This document shows positions 1-7,862 of a DNA stretch of 33,524 bases, piece after piece; positions within the stretch are counted from its first letter, which is position 1; the number at the start of each line of letters is the position of its first letter. The stretch spans positions 1 to 33,524 of the forward strand of contig JAWXBM010000004.1 of NCBI GenBank assembly GCA_034440115.1. The letters are read 5' to 3'. Made by a program: the position numbers and the translations under genes. This stretch comes from JAWXBM01 sp034440115 (GTDB lineage: Bacteria; Pseudomonadota; Gammaproteobacteria; Xanthomonadales; SZUA-36). The notes under the pieces were generated by a model. The model was not told where the DNA came from. It saw only the letters and a program-made list of their open reading frames with translations, and made no database searches.

Positions 1-2
1 CG

Positions 3-92
3 CGGGGTATGAGTCGTGAACGTGCCCGGCAAACGTGCCGCATGTTTCTCTGCCAGTTGTTTCCCCAACATTTCACACCGCATGCGAATTGA
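3..92 (+). CDS. Possible 3' end of a preceding gene (partial)
   Basis: An open frame enters from the left edge and ends at a TGA at 90-92, giving about 29 residues that are rich in Arg and Cys. It could be the tail of an upstream gene or chance. No family is recognisable, and the rest of the first 141 bases holds only the ribosome binding site of the next gene. Confidence 0.2.
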   Translation, partial: RGMSRERARQTCRMFLCQLFPQHFTPHAN

Positions 93-129
93 ATCAAAGC
101 CCTAAACCAAGCAGCTCAACCCAATAATT

Positions 130-134
130 GAGGA
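130..134 (+). promoter_or_regulatory. Ribosome binding site that fixes a TTG start
   Basis: GAGGA lies 7 nt before the TTG at 142 but 16 nt before the ATG at 151. The spacing therefore favours the TTG as the start of the acyl-CoA dehydrogenase. Confidence 0.6.
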
Positions 135-141
135 TATTCCC

Positions 142-1308
142 TTGAAAATCATGCTCGACGCGACCGCAACTGCCTGGCAGGAAAAGGCGCGACAATTCGC
201 CGAACAGGAACTGATTCCATTTGAAGTGGAAGCAGAGATGAATGGCGGTGTGATCGCGCCCGAAGTACGCTCCCGGCATAAGAAACGGGCGATAGAGTTG
301 GGTTTCAGCTGCATGGATGTGGCGCCCGAATACGGTGGCCTGGCCTTGCGCACGGTGGACCAGGTGGCTGTTTGGGAACAACTGGGTCGTGTAACCAATG
401 CGCTGTGCTGGTGTTTTTCTGAACCGCACCAGTGGATGTTCGAAGCTTGCAATGAAGACCAGTTACAGCGTTATGTTTTGCCGTTGATGAGTGGCAAGCG
501 CAAGGAATGTTATGCCATCACCGAAACCGAATCCGGCTCGGATGTGCGCATAGACAGCACAGCAGCGGCTTGTGAGGGCGGTTACCGGATCAATGGCGAG
601 AAATGGTTTGTTACCACCTACAATCATGCAAATTTCCTGTTCCTGCAGGCGCGCCTGGCGAATGGACCGCATCAGGGTTCAAATGCGATGTTTCTGCTGG
701 ACAAGGACACCGCCGGAATTGAGGAATTGAACTCGCCACTATTCAGTCACACATTTGATCATCACCATCCCACCCTGCGTTTCAATGACGTTTTTGTTCC
801 CACCGAGAACCGCATCGGTGCCGAGGGCGATGGCATGTCTTTCACCCATAGCTGGTTTCGCCGTGAACGCCTGATGATAGCCGCGCGTTGCTGCGGTGCC
901 ATGGCGCGCATGATCGAGGAAGTTACCGGATTTGCCCAAGGCCGCATGGTCAGTGGCGAGCCATTGATCGACAAGCAACTGGTGCAGGCCATGCTGGCCG
1001 ACAGCGTGACCGACCTGTGGGCTGCACAACTCATTACCTTTGAAGCAGCCGCAGCGCACGATAGAGGCGAAGATCTCAAAGCACTCCACGCACGTTGTTC
1101 CATTGCCAAGCTTTACGCTTCCGAAGCGGCCGGCCGTGTGGCTGATCGCACTGTGCAGATCTTTGGTGGTCGCGGATATCTGCGGGAGTATTCTGCTGAG
1201 CGCTTTACCCGTGAACTCCGCGTTGACCGCATCTGGGAAGGCGCCAGCGAACTGCAGCGTCTGATTATCGCGCGGGCTTTGAACAAGCGTGGCCTGGACG
1301 GCATGTAA
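142..1308 (+). CDS. Acyl-CoA dehydrogenase family protein
   Basis: This is an FAD-dependent flavoprotein that would introduce an alpha,beta double bond into a CoA thioester and pass electrons to ETF. At 388 residues it has the normal family length. It shows the ACAD signature near residue 130 (AITETESGSD) and the C-terminal signature GGRGYLREYSAERFTRELR. The segment WEGASELQ carries the Glu at the position of the catalytic base of medium-chain enzymes. A TTG start is chosen on ribosome binding site spacing. The gene ends 4 nt before the next one and shares its strand with the PotFGHI-like transporter genes, which suggests it oxidises a CoA derivative of the imported compound. The substrate cannot be read from sequence. 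The family is secure, but the specific role is inference. Confidence 0.93.
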   Translation: MKIMLDATATAWQEKARQFAEQELIPFEVEAEMNGGVIAPEVRSRHKKRAIELGFSCMDVAPEYGGLALRTVDQVAVWEQLGRVTNALCWCFSEPHQWMFEACNEDQLQRYVLPLMSGKRKECYAITETESGSDVRIDSTAAACEGGYRINGEKWFVTTYNHANFLFLQARLANGPHQGSNAMFLLDKDTAGIEELNSPLFSHTFDHHHPTLRFNDVFVPTENRIGAEGDGMSFTHSWFRRERLMIAARCCGAMARMIEEVTGFAQGRMVSGEPLIDKQLVQAMLADSVTDLWAAQLITFEAAAAHDRGEDLKALHARCSIAKLYASEAAGRVADRTVQIFGGRGYLREYSAERFTRELRVDRIWEGASELQRLIIARALNKRGLDGM

Positions 1309-1312
1309 GTCC

Positions 1313-2410
1313 TTGAAGCCTGAACTGCGCTGCTTGCTGTTACTTTTCGCCGCGTTTTTAGCGGACGAAAGCCTGCAAGCTGCAGAAGAGAAAGTTCTCA
1401 ATTTTTATAACTGGGCTGACTATATCGGCCCAACTACCATCGCCGATTTTGAAGCCGAAACCGGCATTCATGTGAACTACGATATCTTTGATGCCACTGC
1501 GGTGGTTGAAGCCAAGCTGCTGGCTGGCAAAACGGGTTATGACGTGGTGCTGCATGCCATGCGTTACTCGGCGCGGCTGATTCCGATTGGCGTGTTTCAG
1601 CCCTTGCAGCCTGAGCGTCTGTCCAACTGGAAAAATCTCGATCCCTGGGTGCTGGAAGTTCTGTCCCGCTACGACCCTGACAATCAGCACGCAGTACCTT
1701 ACATGTGGGGCACGACCGGCTTTATGTACAACGTCGAAATGGTGCGCGAACGCATGCCGAATGCGCCGCTGGACAGCGCTGCTATGCTGTTTGAACCTGA
1801 GATCGTGCGACAGTTTGCTGATTGTGGCGTGACCTGGCTGGATGAATCCACCACAGTGATTCCGTTAGTGATGCTTTATCTCGGTCATGATCCGCACAGT
1901 ATCGATGCAACTGACTTGGCGGAAGTTGAAGCATTGCTGAAAGCAACCCGTCCCTATATTCGCTATATCAGTTCGGGCATGGGTTTGAACGATATGGGCA
2001 ACAAGGAGATCTGTATCTCAATGTCCTGGTCCGGCGACTATACGCAAGCGCAGAATCGAGCGGATGAAGTCGGTGCGGATGTCGAATTGGCTTACACCGT
2101 GCCGCAAGAAGGCACCGTGATGTTTTTCGATAACCTGCTGATCCCGGCCGATGCGCCCCATCCGGAAAATGCCCATTTGTTCCTGAATTTCCTCATGCGC
2201 CCCGAAGTGATTGCGCCGATCAGTGACGTGATTGGCTATGGCAATGGCAACTGGGCGGCTACGCCCCTGGTCAATCCCAAGCTGGCTAATGATCCAGCGG
2301 CTTATCCGCCCATGGCGGCACGCGCCCGCTGGCAGGCTGGTCGAATATATGGTCCTAAACAGGAACGATTGCGCTCACGGGCCTGGTCGCGAATTAAGTC
2401 CGGCCTATGA
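1313..2410 (+). CDS. PotF-like periplasmic polyamine/cation-binding protein, copy 1
   Basis: This is the solute-binding subunit of an ABC importer and is expected in the periplasm. The family is clear from YNWADYIGPTTIADFE after the signal peptide, MWGTTGFMYNVE in the middle, MSWSGDYTQAQNRA, FFDNLLIPADAP, and a C-terminus resembling RTRAWTKVKSGK of E. coli PotF. An in-frame GTG exists at 1289. The TTG at 1313 is preferred because it gives a compact signal peptide (KPELR, then a Leu/Phe/Ala core, cleavage near LQA) and exactly the 365-residue length of the adjacent paralogue. No good ribosome binding site is visible, so it may be coupled to the upstream gene. The pocket segment equivalent to PotF Ser85 is changed (VVLHAMRYSARL), so the ligand may not be putrescine. 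Confidence 0.92.
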   Translation: MKPELRCLLLLFAAFLADESLQAAEEKVLNFYNWADYIGPTTIADFEAETGIHVNYDIFDATAVVEAKLLAGKTGYDVVLHAMRYSARLIPIGVFQPLQPERLSNWKNLDPWVLEVLSRYDPDNQHAVPYMWGTTGFMYNVEMVRERMPNAPLDSAAMLFEPEIVRQFADCGVTWLDESTTVIPLVMLYLGHDPHSIDATDLAEVEALLKATRPYIRYISSGMGLNDMGNKEICISMSWSGDYTQAQNRADEVGADVELAYTVPQEGTVMFFDNLLIPADAPHPENAHLFLNFLMRPEVIAPISDVIGYGNGNWAATPLVNPKLANDPAAYPPMAARARWQAGRIYGPKQERLRSRAWSRIKSGL

Positions 2411-3504
2411 ACAGGCCGCATAAATTATTGCTACTTTTCTTGCTGATTTGTTCTATTCCAACCTTGCTCAATGCAGCAGAAGAAAAAGAACTGAATGTTT
2501 ACAACTGGGCGGATTACATCGGCCCGGATACCATCGCCAATTTCGAGAAAGAATTTGGTATCAAGGTCAATTATGACCTGTACGACAGTACCGAAGTGGT
2601 AGAAGCCAAGTTGCTGGCCGGGCGCACCGGTTACGATGTGGTGATGCATTCGGCGCGCTATTCAGCCAGGCTCATACCCATTGGGGTTTACCAGCCCCTG
2701 CAGAAAGACCAGCTGCCGCTGTGGGGCAACCTCGATCCCTGGGTTTTGGATGTGATGGCCGGTTATGATCCGGGCAATACCTACGGTATGCCTTATATGT
2801 GGGGCAGTACCGGCTACGCCATCAACGTGGAGATGGTCAAGGCGCGTATGCCCGATGCGCCCCTTGGCAGCGCTGCAATGCTGTTTGACCCGAAGGTTGT
2901 GTCGAAATTTACCGATTGTGGCGTGAGCTTTATCGATGAGCCCACCGACGTCATTCCCATGGTGCTGCAATATCTGGGGCATGACCCCAACAGCCTGGAG
3001 CCGGATGATATGGCGGAAGTAGAAGCCACACTCAAATCGGTGCGGCCTTATATCCGTTATTTCAGCTCTACCAAGATGATCAATGACCTGCCCAACCAGG
3101 AGGTTTGTGTGGCCATGAGTTGGTCGGGCGATTATGCCCAGGCCATGAATCGGGCGCTGGAAGTTGGGGTCCAGGTTGACCTGGCCTACTACACGCCGAA
3201 AGAAGGTTGGGTTTATTGGTTTGATGGCGTGTTCATTACCAGCGATGCGCCGCATCCCGACAATGCTCACCTGTTCCTGAATTATCTGTTGCGCCCGGAA
3301 GTAATGGCAGACATCAGCAATGAAACACGATATGGCAATGCCAATCTTGCAGCCAAAGCTTTTATGGATACCGCGGTAGTCAATGACCCGGCGGCTTATC
3401 CTTCAGATGAAGCACGCCAGCATGCTGCAATTGGGTATATATTCGGGCCCAAAGAAGAACGCCGTCGTACCCGCTCCTGGTCACGTATCAAAACTGGCTT
3501 GTAG
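2407..3504 (+). CDS. PotF-like periplasmic polyamine/cation-binding protein, copy 2
   Basis: This is a second solute-binding subunit and a clear tandem paralogue of the gene before it. Its ATG overlaps the previous stop as ATGA, which indicates translational coupling. At 365 residues it has a signal peptide (NRPHK, then a Leu-rich core, cleavage near LNA) followed by YNWADYIGPDTIANFEKEFG, MWGSTGYAINVEMV, MSWSGDYAQAMNRA and WFDGVFITSDAP. The Trp and Asp of the WxGD motif and the Asp of the FD motif, which bind amine groups in PotF, are kept in both copies. The Ser-containing pocket loop is altered in both (here VVMHSARYSARL). Two binding proteins feeding one permease could widen the substrate range. 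Family membership is secure, but the ligand is unknown. Confidence 0.93.
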   Translation: MNRPHKLLLLFLLICSIPTLLNAAEEKELNVYNWADYIGPDTIANFEKEFGIKVNYDLYDSTEVVEAKLLAGRTGYDVVMHSARYSARLIPIGVYQPLQKDQLPLWGNLDPWVLDVMAGYDPGNTYGMPYMWGSTGYAINVEMVKARMPDAPLGSAAMLFDPKVVSKFTDCGVSFIDEPTDVIPMVLQYLGHDPNSLEPDDMAEVEATLKSVRPYIRYFSSTKMINDLPNQEVCVAMSWSGDYAQAMNRALEVGVQVDLAYYTPKEGWVYWFDGVFITSDAPHPDNAHLFLNYLLRPEVMADISNETRYGNANLAAKAFMDTAVVNDPAAYPSDEARQHAAIGYIFGPKEERRRTRSWSRIKTGL

Positions 3505-3536
3505 CTGATCTGAATAGTGAGTCGTGGAGCCTTGAA

Positions 3537-4706
3537 TTGAATCAATTAACAGAACACCAGGATCATCACCGCTTGGAGGGCGAGCCCTGGCGCGATGCTG
3601 CCGCCCGTCCTTTCGTTGAGATTCGTGGTCTGACCAAACATTTCGGCGATGTCATTGCCGTTGACCAGGCGCACCTGGATATTTACCGGGGTGAGCTGTT
3701 TTCCATTTTGGGCGGATCTGGCTCTGGCAAATCCACTTTGCTGCGGATGCTGGCGGGTTTTGAAGTGCCAACTTCCGGCTCGATTCTGATCGACGGCGTG
3801 GATATGACTGCCGTGCCGCCGTACGAGCGGCCGGTGAACATGATGTTCCAATCCTATGCCCTGTTTCCACATATGACTGTGGAGCAAAACATTGGCTATG
3901 GGCTGAAGAAGGAAAAAAAGTCAGCGGCGGAAATCGCCGAGCGCGTGGCCAATCTGCTGGCGCTGGTGAAACTGGATGGCAAAGCCAAGCGCAAACCCGA
4001 CCAGTTGTCCGGTGGGGAGCGGCAGCGCGTGGCGCTGGCGCGGGCCCTGATAAAGCGGCCCAAACTGCTGTTACTGGATGAGCCCCTGGCTGCACTGGAC
4101 AAAAAATTACGCGAACACACGCAATTCGAATTGATGGGACTGCAGGACGAACTGGGCATTACGTTTATCGTGGTGACACATGATCAGGAAGAGGCCATGA
4201 CCTTGTCTACGCGGATTGCGGTGATGAATAACGGCCATTTTGAGCAGGTCGGCACTCCGGCTGAGGTATACGAGTATCCGGTCAATCGCTTTGTGGCTGA
4301 TTTTGTTGGCAATATCAATTTCTTCAAGGCCAAAGTGACTGCCATAAAAGCGGACCGGGTGTGCTTGCACAGCACCGATTTGGAAGGTGGACTGGGGCTC
4401 GATCTGGAGGTGCGTTGTGATCGCGAAGTTGCGGTGGGTGATGAACGTTGGATTGCGGTGCGTCCCGAGAAGATAGTTATCAGCAAGGAAGCGCCTGCGC
4501 GCGAGAACCTCACTGTATTGAAAGGTTTTGTGCACGACCTCGGCTACTTCGGCAATTTGTCGGTTTACCGCGTTGCATTGGAAAACGGCAGTATATTGCA
4601 GGTCAGCGGCCAGAACCGCCAGCGCAGTGCCACCAAGACACTGGAATGGGATGACGATGTGTTTGTTTCCTGGAACATCGCCAATGCCATTCTGCTGGAC
4701 CACTAA
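3537..4706 (+). CDS. potG: PotG-like ABC transporter ATP-binding protein
   Basis: This is the cytoplasmic ATPase that powers the importer formed with the flanking binding proteins and permeases. At 389 residues it shows Walker A GGSGSGKST at 59-67, the Q-loop near Gln105, the signature LSGGE at 157-161, Walker B ending in Asp181-Glu182, the switch His near 215, and a C-terminal TOBE-type regulatory region from about residue 290. The start is a TTG at 3537 preceded by GGAG with 7 nt spacing; no in-frame ATG lies near it. An N-terminal extension before the ABC domain (about 25 residues, His/Glu rich) resembles that of E. coli PotG. The gene order matches potFGHI. The symbol indicates family, not proven substrate. 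Confidence 0.94.
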   Translation: MNQLTEHQDHHRLEGEPWRDAAARPFVEIRGLTKHFGDVIAVDQAHLDIYRGELFSILGGSGSGKSTLLRMLAGFEVPTSGSILIDGVDMTAVPPYERPVNMMFQSYALFPHMTVEQNIGYGLKKEKKSAAEIAERVANLLALVKLDGKAKRKPDQLSGGERQRVALARALIKRPKLLLLDEPLAALDKKLREHTQFELMGLQDELGITFIVVTHDQEEAMTLSTRIAVMNNGHFEQVGTPAEVYEYPVNRFVADFVGNINFFKAKVTAIKADRVCLHSTDLEGGLGLDLEVRCDREVAVGDERWIAVRPEKIVISKEAPARENLTVLKGFVHDLGYFGNLSVYRVALENGSILQVSGQNRQRSATKTLEWDDDVFVSWNIANAILLDH

Positions 4707-4718
4707 GGTTTTGCTGGA

Positions 4719-5618
4719 ATGACCATAGGTATCAATCGCATGGACCGCCGCCGGCAGTGGCTGCGTTGGGCCGTGCTCGGCCCTTATGCCTGGCTGTTGT
4801 TGTTCTTCCTGGCACCGTTTTTCATCATCCTCAAGATCAGTCTGGCCGATCCTATTGTGGCCTTGCCGCCGTTCACTGCCATGTTTGATTGGACGGCGGC
4901 AGGTTGGAACAAAGTACAAGCCAGTTTTGATAACTATTTGTTCCTGTTCCAGGACCCCTATTACGTCACCATCTACCTCAATTCCGTGAAAATGGCGGCT
5001 GTCAGCGCAGTGCTATGCCTGCTGCTGGGCTATCCCATGGCCTATTACATTGCCCGCCAGCCTGCGCGCCGACGGAGCATGTTGTTGCTGGCGGTTATCC
5101 TGCCATTCTGGATTTCTTTCCTGCTGCGCGTGTATGCCTGGATAGGTCTGCTCAATACCCACGGTGTTATCAATCAGGCACTGCTGTGGCTGGGTGTAAT
5201 CGATCAGCCTCTGTCGCTGATCTATAACGACTTCGCCGTTTATCTCGGCATCGTTTATTCCTACCTGCCGTTCATGATCCTGCCGCTGTATGCCAACCTG
5301 GAGAAGCGGGATCCAGACCTCGAAGAAGCAGCGGCTGATTTAGGCGCAAAGCGCTGGCAAGTGTTTGTCGATGTGACTTTGCCCTTGTCATTGCCCGGCA
5401 TCATTGCAGGTTCGCTGCTGGTATTCATACCTGCAATCGGAGAATTTATTATCCCGGCGCTGTTGGGCGGTTCGGATACGCTGATGATAGGGCGGGCTTT
5501 GTGGGATGAGTTCTTTATCAACCGTGACTGGCCAGTTGCTTCAGCGGTTTCCGTGGTGCTGCTGTTGATTCTGGTGTTGCCGATGATGTGGTTCCAGAAA
5601 GTGCAGAACAGACAATGA
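4719..5618 (+). CDS. potH: PotH-like ABC transporter permease
   Basis: This is an inner-membrane permease subunit of the PotFGHI-type importer, 299 residues with six predicted membrane segments; the first is around residues 20-40 (WLLLFFLAPFFIILKISL). The EAA loop that docks on the ATPase is present as DLEEAAADLGAKRWQVFVDV, followed by LPLSLPGIIAGSLLVFIPAI. The ATG at 4719 follows AAGG at 4705-4708, which overlaps the end of the ATPase gene. An in-frame ATG at 4740 is a possible alternative. The long periplasmic stretch between the first two membrane segments is typical of PotH. The substrate is inferred only from the binding proteins. Confidence 0.94.
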   Translation: MTIGINRMDRRRQWLRWAVLGPYAWLLLFFLAPFFIILKISLADPIVALPPFTAMFDWTAAGWNKVQASFDNYLFLFQDPYYVTIYLNSVKMAAVSAVLCLLLGYPMAYYIARQPARRRSMLLLAVILPFWISFLLRVYAWIGLLNTHGVINQALLWLGVIDQPLSLIYNDFAVYLGIVYSYLPFMILPLYANLEKRDPDLEEAAADLGAKRWQVFVDVTLPLSLPGIIAGSLLVFIPAIGEFIIPALLGGSDTLMIGRALWDEFFINRDWPVASAVSVVLLLILVLPMMWFQKVQNRQ

Positions 5619-5628
5619 CGTGGCGCCA

Positions 5629-6456
5629 ATGAGCAGCATGTCCCGCAAACATCGTGGCATTGGCCTGCTGAGCATAGCCGCCTTCGGTTATGCCTTCCTT
5701 TACGTGCCCATCATCTCGGTTATGGTTTATTCGTTTAACGACTCACGCCTGGTCACACTATGGGGCGGGTTCTCACTACGCTGGTACCGCAGCCTGCTGC
5801 AGGATGGTGAAGTCCTCGGCGCCGCCTTGTTGAGCCTGCAGATCGCAGTGATATCGGCGACGGTGGCAACCATCATGGGAACCTTGGCCGGGTTGGCTTT
5901 GAATCGCCTGGGACGTTTTCGTGGCCGCACCCTGTTGACCGGTATGATCACCTCGCCACTGGTAATGCCGGAAATAATTACCGGTATTTCGCTACTGTTC
6001 CTGTTTATATCGCTGGCCGATTGGATAGGCTGGCCAGCGCAGCGTGGCGCTACTACCATCACCATCGCGCACATCACTTTTTCCATGGCTTATGTGGCGG
6101 TGGTGGTGCGGTCCAGGCTGGGCTCGCTGGATCAATCGTTGGAAGAAGCGGCCATGGACCTGGGAGGCCGACCGATGCGGGTATTTTTTGATATCACTAT
6201 GCCCATGATAGCCCCAGCCATGATTTCCGGCTGGTTGCTGGCCTTTACCCTGTCACTCGATGATGTGGTCATTGCCAGCTTTGTTTCCGGGCCGGGGTCT
6301 ACCACTTTGCCCATGATGATTTTTTCCAAGGTAAGGCTGGGTGTAACACCGGATATCAATGCACTGGCAACCGTCATGATAGTGCTGGTTTCGCTGGGTG
6401 TTATCGCCGCCGCTTTGATCACTCACCGGCAAGATAGAAAGAACGATCATGCGTAG
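5629..6456 (+). CDS. potI: PotI-like ABC transporter permease
   Basis: This is the second inner-membrane permease subunit of the importer. From the ATG at 5629 it has 275 residues and about six membrane segments. It carries the family hallmarks YSFNDSRLVTLWGGFSLRWY near the start, the EAA loop SLEEAAMDLGGRPMRVFFDI, and MIAPAMISGWLLAFTLSLDD. The upstream permease gene stops at 5618. An in-frame GTG at 5620 and another ATG at 5638 are alternative starts, and no strong ribosome binding site separates them. It is the last transporter gene. The 171 bases to the next gene contain two dyad symmetries, so transcription may be re-initiated or controlled there. Confidence 0.93.
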   Translation: MSSMSRKHRGIGLLSIAAFGYAFLYVPIISVMVYSFNDSRLVTLWGGFSLRWYRSLLQDGEVLGAALLSLQIAVISATVATIMGTLAGLALNRLGRFRGRTLLTGMITSPLVMPEIITGISLLFLFISLADWIGWPAQRGATTITIAHITFSMAYVAVVVRSRLGSLDQSLEEAAMDLGGRPMRVFFDITMPMIAPAMISGWLLAFTLSLDDVVIASFVSGPGSTTLPMMIFSKVRLGVTPDINALATVMIVLVSLGVIAAALITHRQDRKNDHA

Positions 6457-6535
6457 GCGGCTGAAAGACTACAAAACCGTTTGTGGCATTGTCGATCCAG
6501 CACAGATGTTCCGACCTCGATGGTGTTTGAAACTT

Positions 6536-6553
6536 ACCTGATGCGCATCAGGT
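6536..6553. promoter_or_regulatory. 18-bp perfect palindrome, candidate operator
   Basis: ACCTGATGCGCATCAGGT is its own reverse complement. It lies 80 nt after the last transporter gene and 75 nt before the Rieske oxygenase start. No T-tract follows, so an intrinsic terminator is unlikely. The length and perfect symmetry fit the site of a dimeric regulator, but no regulator gene is present nearby. Confidence 0.5.
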
Positions 6554-6564
6554 CTGAATCATTC

Positions 6565-6591
6565 GGGTTGCGCGATAGTGTGTCGCGCCCC
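6565..6591 (+). other. Hairpin in the leader of the Rieske gene
   Basis: GCGCGA at 6570-6575 pairs with TCGCGC at 6583-6588 around a 7-nt loop. GGG at 6565-6567 can extend it by pairing with CCC at 6589-6591 across a TT bulge. No T-tract follows. It may stabilise or separate mRNA between the transporter and the oxygenase gene. Confidence 0.4.
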
Positions 6592-6627
6592 AAGGCAAAG
6601 AAAGTAATTCTCTAAAAGGTATTGAAT

Positions 6628-7824
6628 ATGAATCAGCAAAATCTTAACCAACTGATAGACAAACAGAAAACCGGCTATGCACTGGATAATGAATTCTACA
6701 AGAATCCGGAAATCTATGAGCGGGACATAGATCGCATTTTCATGAAGGTATGGCTTTATGCCGGGCATCAGAGCGAGATACCCAATCCGGGTGATTTTTT
6801 CCTGTACGAGCTGGCCGGTGAATCGGTGATTATTTCCCATGGCGTCGACGGTGAAATCCGCGCCATGATGAATGTCTGCCGCCATCGCGGTTCGCAGGTG
6901 TGCTGGGACAAGAAAGGCAACTCCAGGCGCTTTACCTGCCCCTACCATGGCTGGACCTACAGCACCGAAGGAGAATTGGTTGCCGCGGCTTACATGCAGG
7001 ATGATTTCGACAAATCTAGCCACGGCCTGAAGCAGATTCATATCAAAGTCTATTCCGGTATGATTTATATCAATTTTTCTGACAACCCCAGCTCCTTTGC
7101 TGTGATCGAAAAGGACCTGACTCCTTTCCTGCAGCCTTACCGGCTGGATAAGGCCAAAGTGGCACACCGTCAGTCTTATCCGATGAAATCGAATTGGAAA
7201 CTGGCGGTAGAAAATTACAAGGAGTGTTACCACTGCGCGCCGGCTCATCTTGAATACGCCCGCGCACACAGCCTGGCCTTGCCACAGGAAAAATGGCAGG
7301 CAGAACTGGATGCAATGATCGCCAAAATGCCGTCCTGTGGACTAAACAATGGTGAGATGAACAATTCCTACACCCATGATGAGGAATTTGGAGCAGATCG
7401 TTCGTATGAGCACTATCCTTTGTTGCGCGGTCATGTCACTGGTAGCAAGGACGGCAAGCCGCTGGCACCGTTGCTGGGTGACATCAGCGATTTCGATGGT
7501 GGCGCACACGACTTCAAGATAGGGCCGATGCTGTTTGGACTGGCTTACTGTGACCACGTTATGCTTTACAGTTTCAAGCCCATCTCCAGGGACTATGCCG
7601 ACTGCGATATCACCTGGCTGGTGCGCGGGGATGCGGTTGAAGGCAAGGACTACAACAAGGAAGAATTGATCTGGTTATGGGATGTCACCACCGCAGCGGA
7701 TAAATCCATCATCGAACACAACCAGGCGGGTGTTAGCTCACGCATGTTCCAGCCCGGTCCATTCTCGACCTTTGAAGGCTCTACGCAGCGCTGGGTGGAG
7801 TGGTATCTGCAGGCGATCCGCTGA
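6628..7824 (+). CDS. Rieske non-heme iron oxygenase, alpha subunit (probable N-demethylase)
   Basis: This is the catalytic subunit of a two-component oxygenase and needs an external reductase, which is not in the window. The [2Fe-2S] Rieske site is CRHRG...CPYHGW (ligands about Cys84, His86, Cys104, His107). The mononuclear iron site is NWKLAVENYKECYHCAPAH, with His202 and His207. The residue three before the first His is Glu199 instead of the usual Asp. A bridging Glu at this position is known in carnitine monooxygenase CntA and is typical of oxygenases acting on quaternary ammonium compounds. AAAAGG at 6614-6619 lies 8 nt before the ATG at 6628, favouring it over the TTG at 6622. The next gene, a folate C1 enzyme, supports oxidative removal of an N-methyl group. 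The substrate is unknown. Confidence 0.92.
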   Translation: MNQQNLNQLIDKQKTGYALDNEFYKNPEIYERDIDRIFMKVWLYAGHQSEIPNPGDFFLYELAGESVIISHGVDGEIRAMMNVCRHRGSQVCWDKKGNSRRFTCPYHGWTYSTEGELVAAAYMQDDFDKSSHGLKQIHIKVYSGMIYINFSDNPSSFAVIEKDLTPFLQPYRLDKAKVAHRQSYPMKSNWKLAVENYKECYHCAPAHLEYARAHSLALPQEKWQAELDAMIAKMPSCGLNNGEMNNSYTHDEEFGADRSYEHYPLLRGHVTGSKDGKPLAPLLGDISDFDGGAHDFKIGPMLFGLAYCDHVMLYSFKPISRDYADCDITWLVRGDAVEGKDYNKEELIWLWDVTTAADKSIIEHNQAGVSSRMFQPGPFSTFEGSTQRWVEWYLQAIR

Positions 7825-7862
7825 ATCAGTCGCCAAAAGGCAAGCTGGCCAGCGACTGACCC

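Noticed and set aside
94..1401. Several - strand open frames up to 220 residues opposite the acyl-CoA dehydrogenase
   Set aside because: They overlap a gene with clear family motifs, have no recognisable domains or ribosome binding sites, and their composition is that of shadow frames.
4107..4919. A 270-residue - strand open frame across the PotG/PotH junction
   Set aside because: It lies fully opposite two secure transporter genes and shows no domain.
6536..6591. The dyad symmetries here considered as an intrinsic terminator
   Set aside because: Neither hairpin is followed by a T-tract; an operator or mRNA structure fits better.
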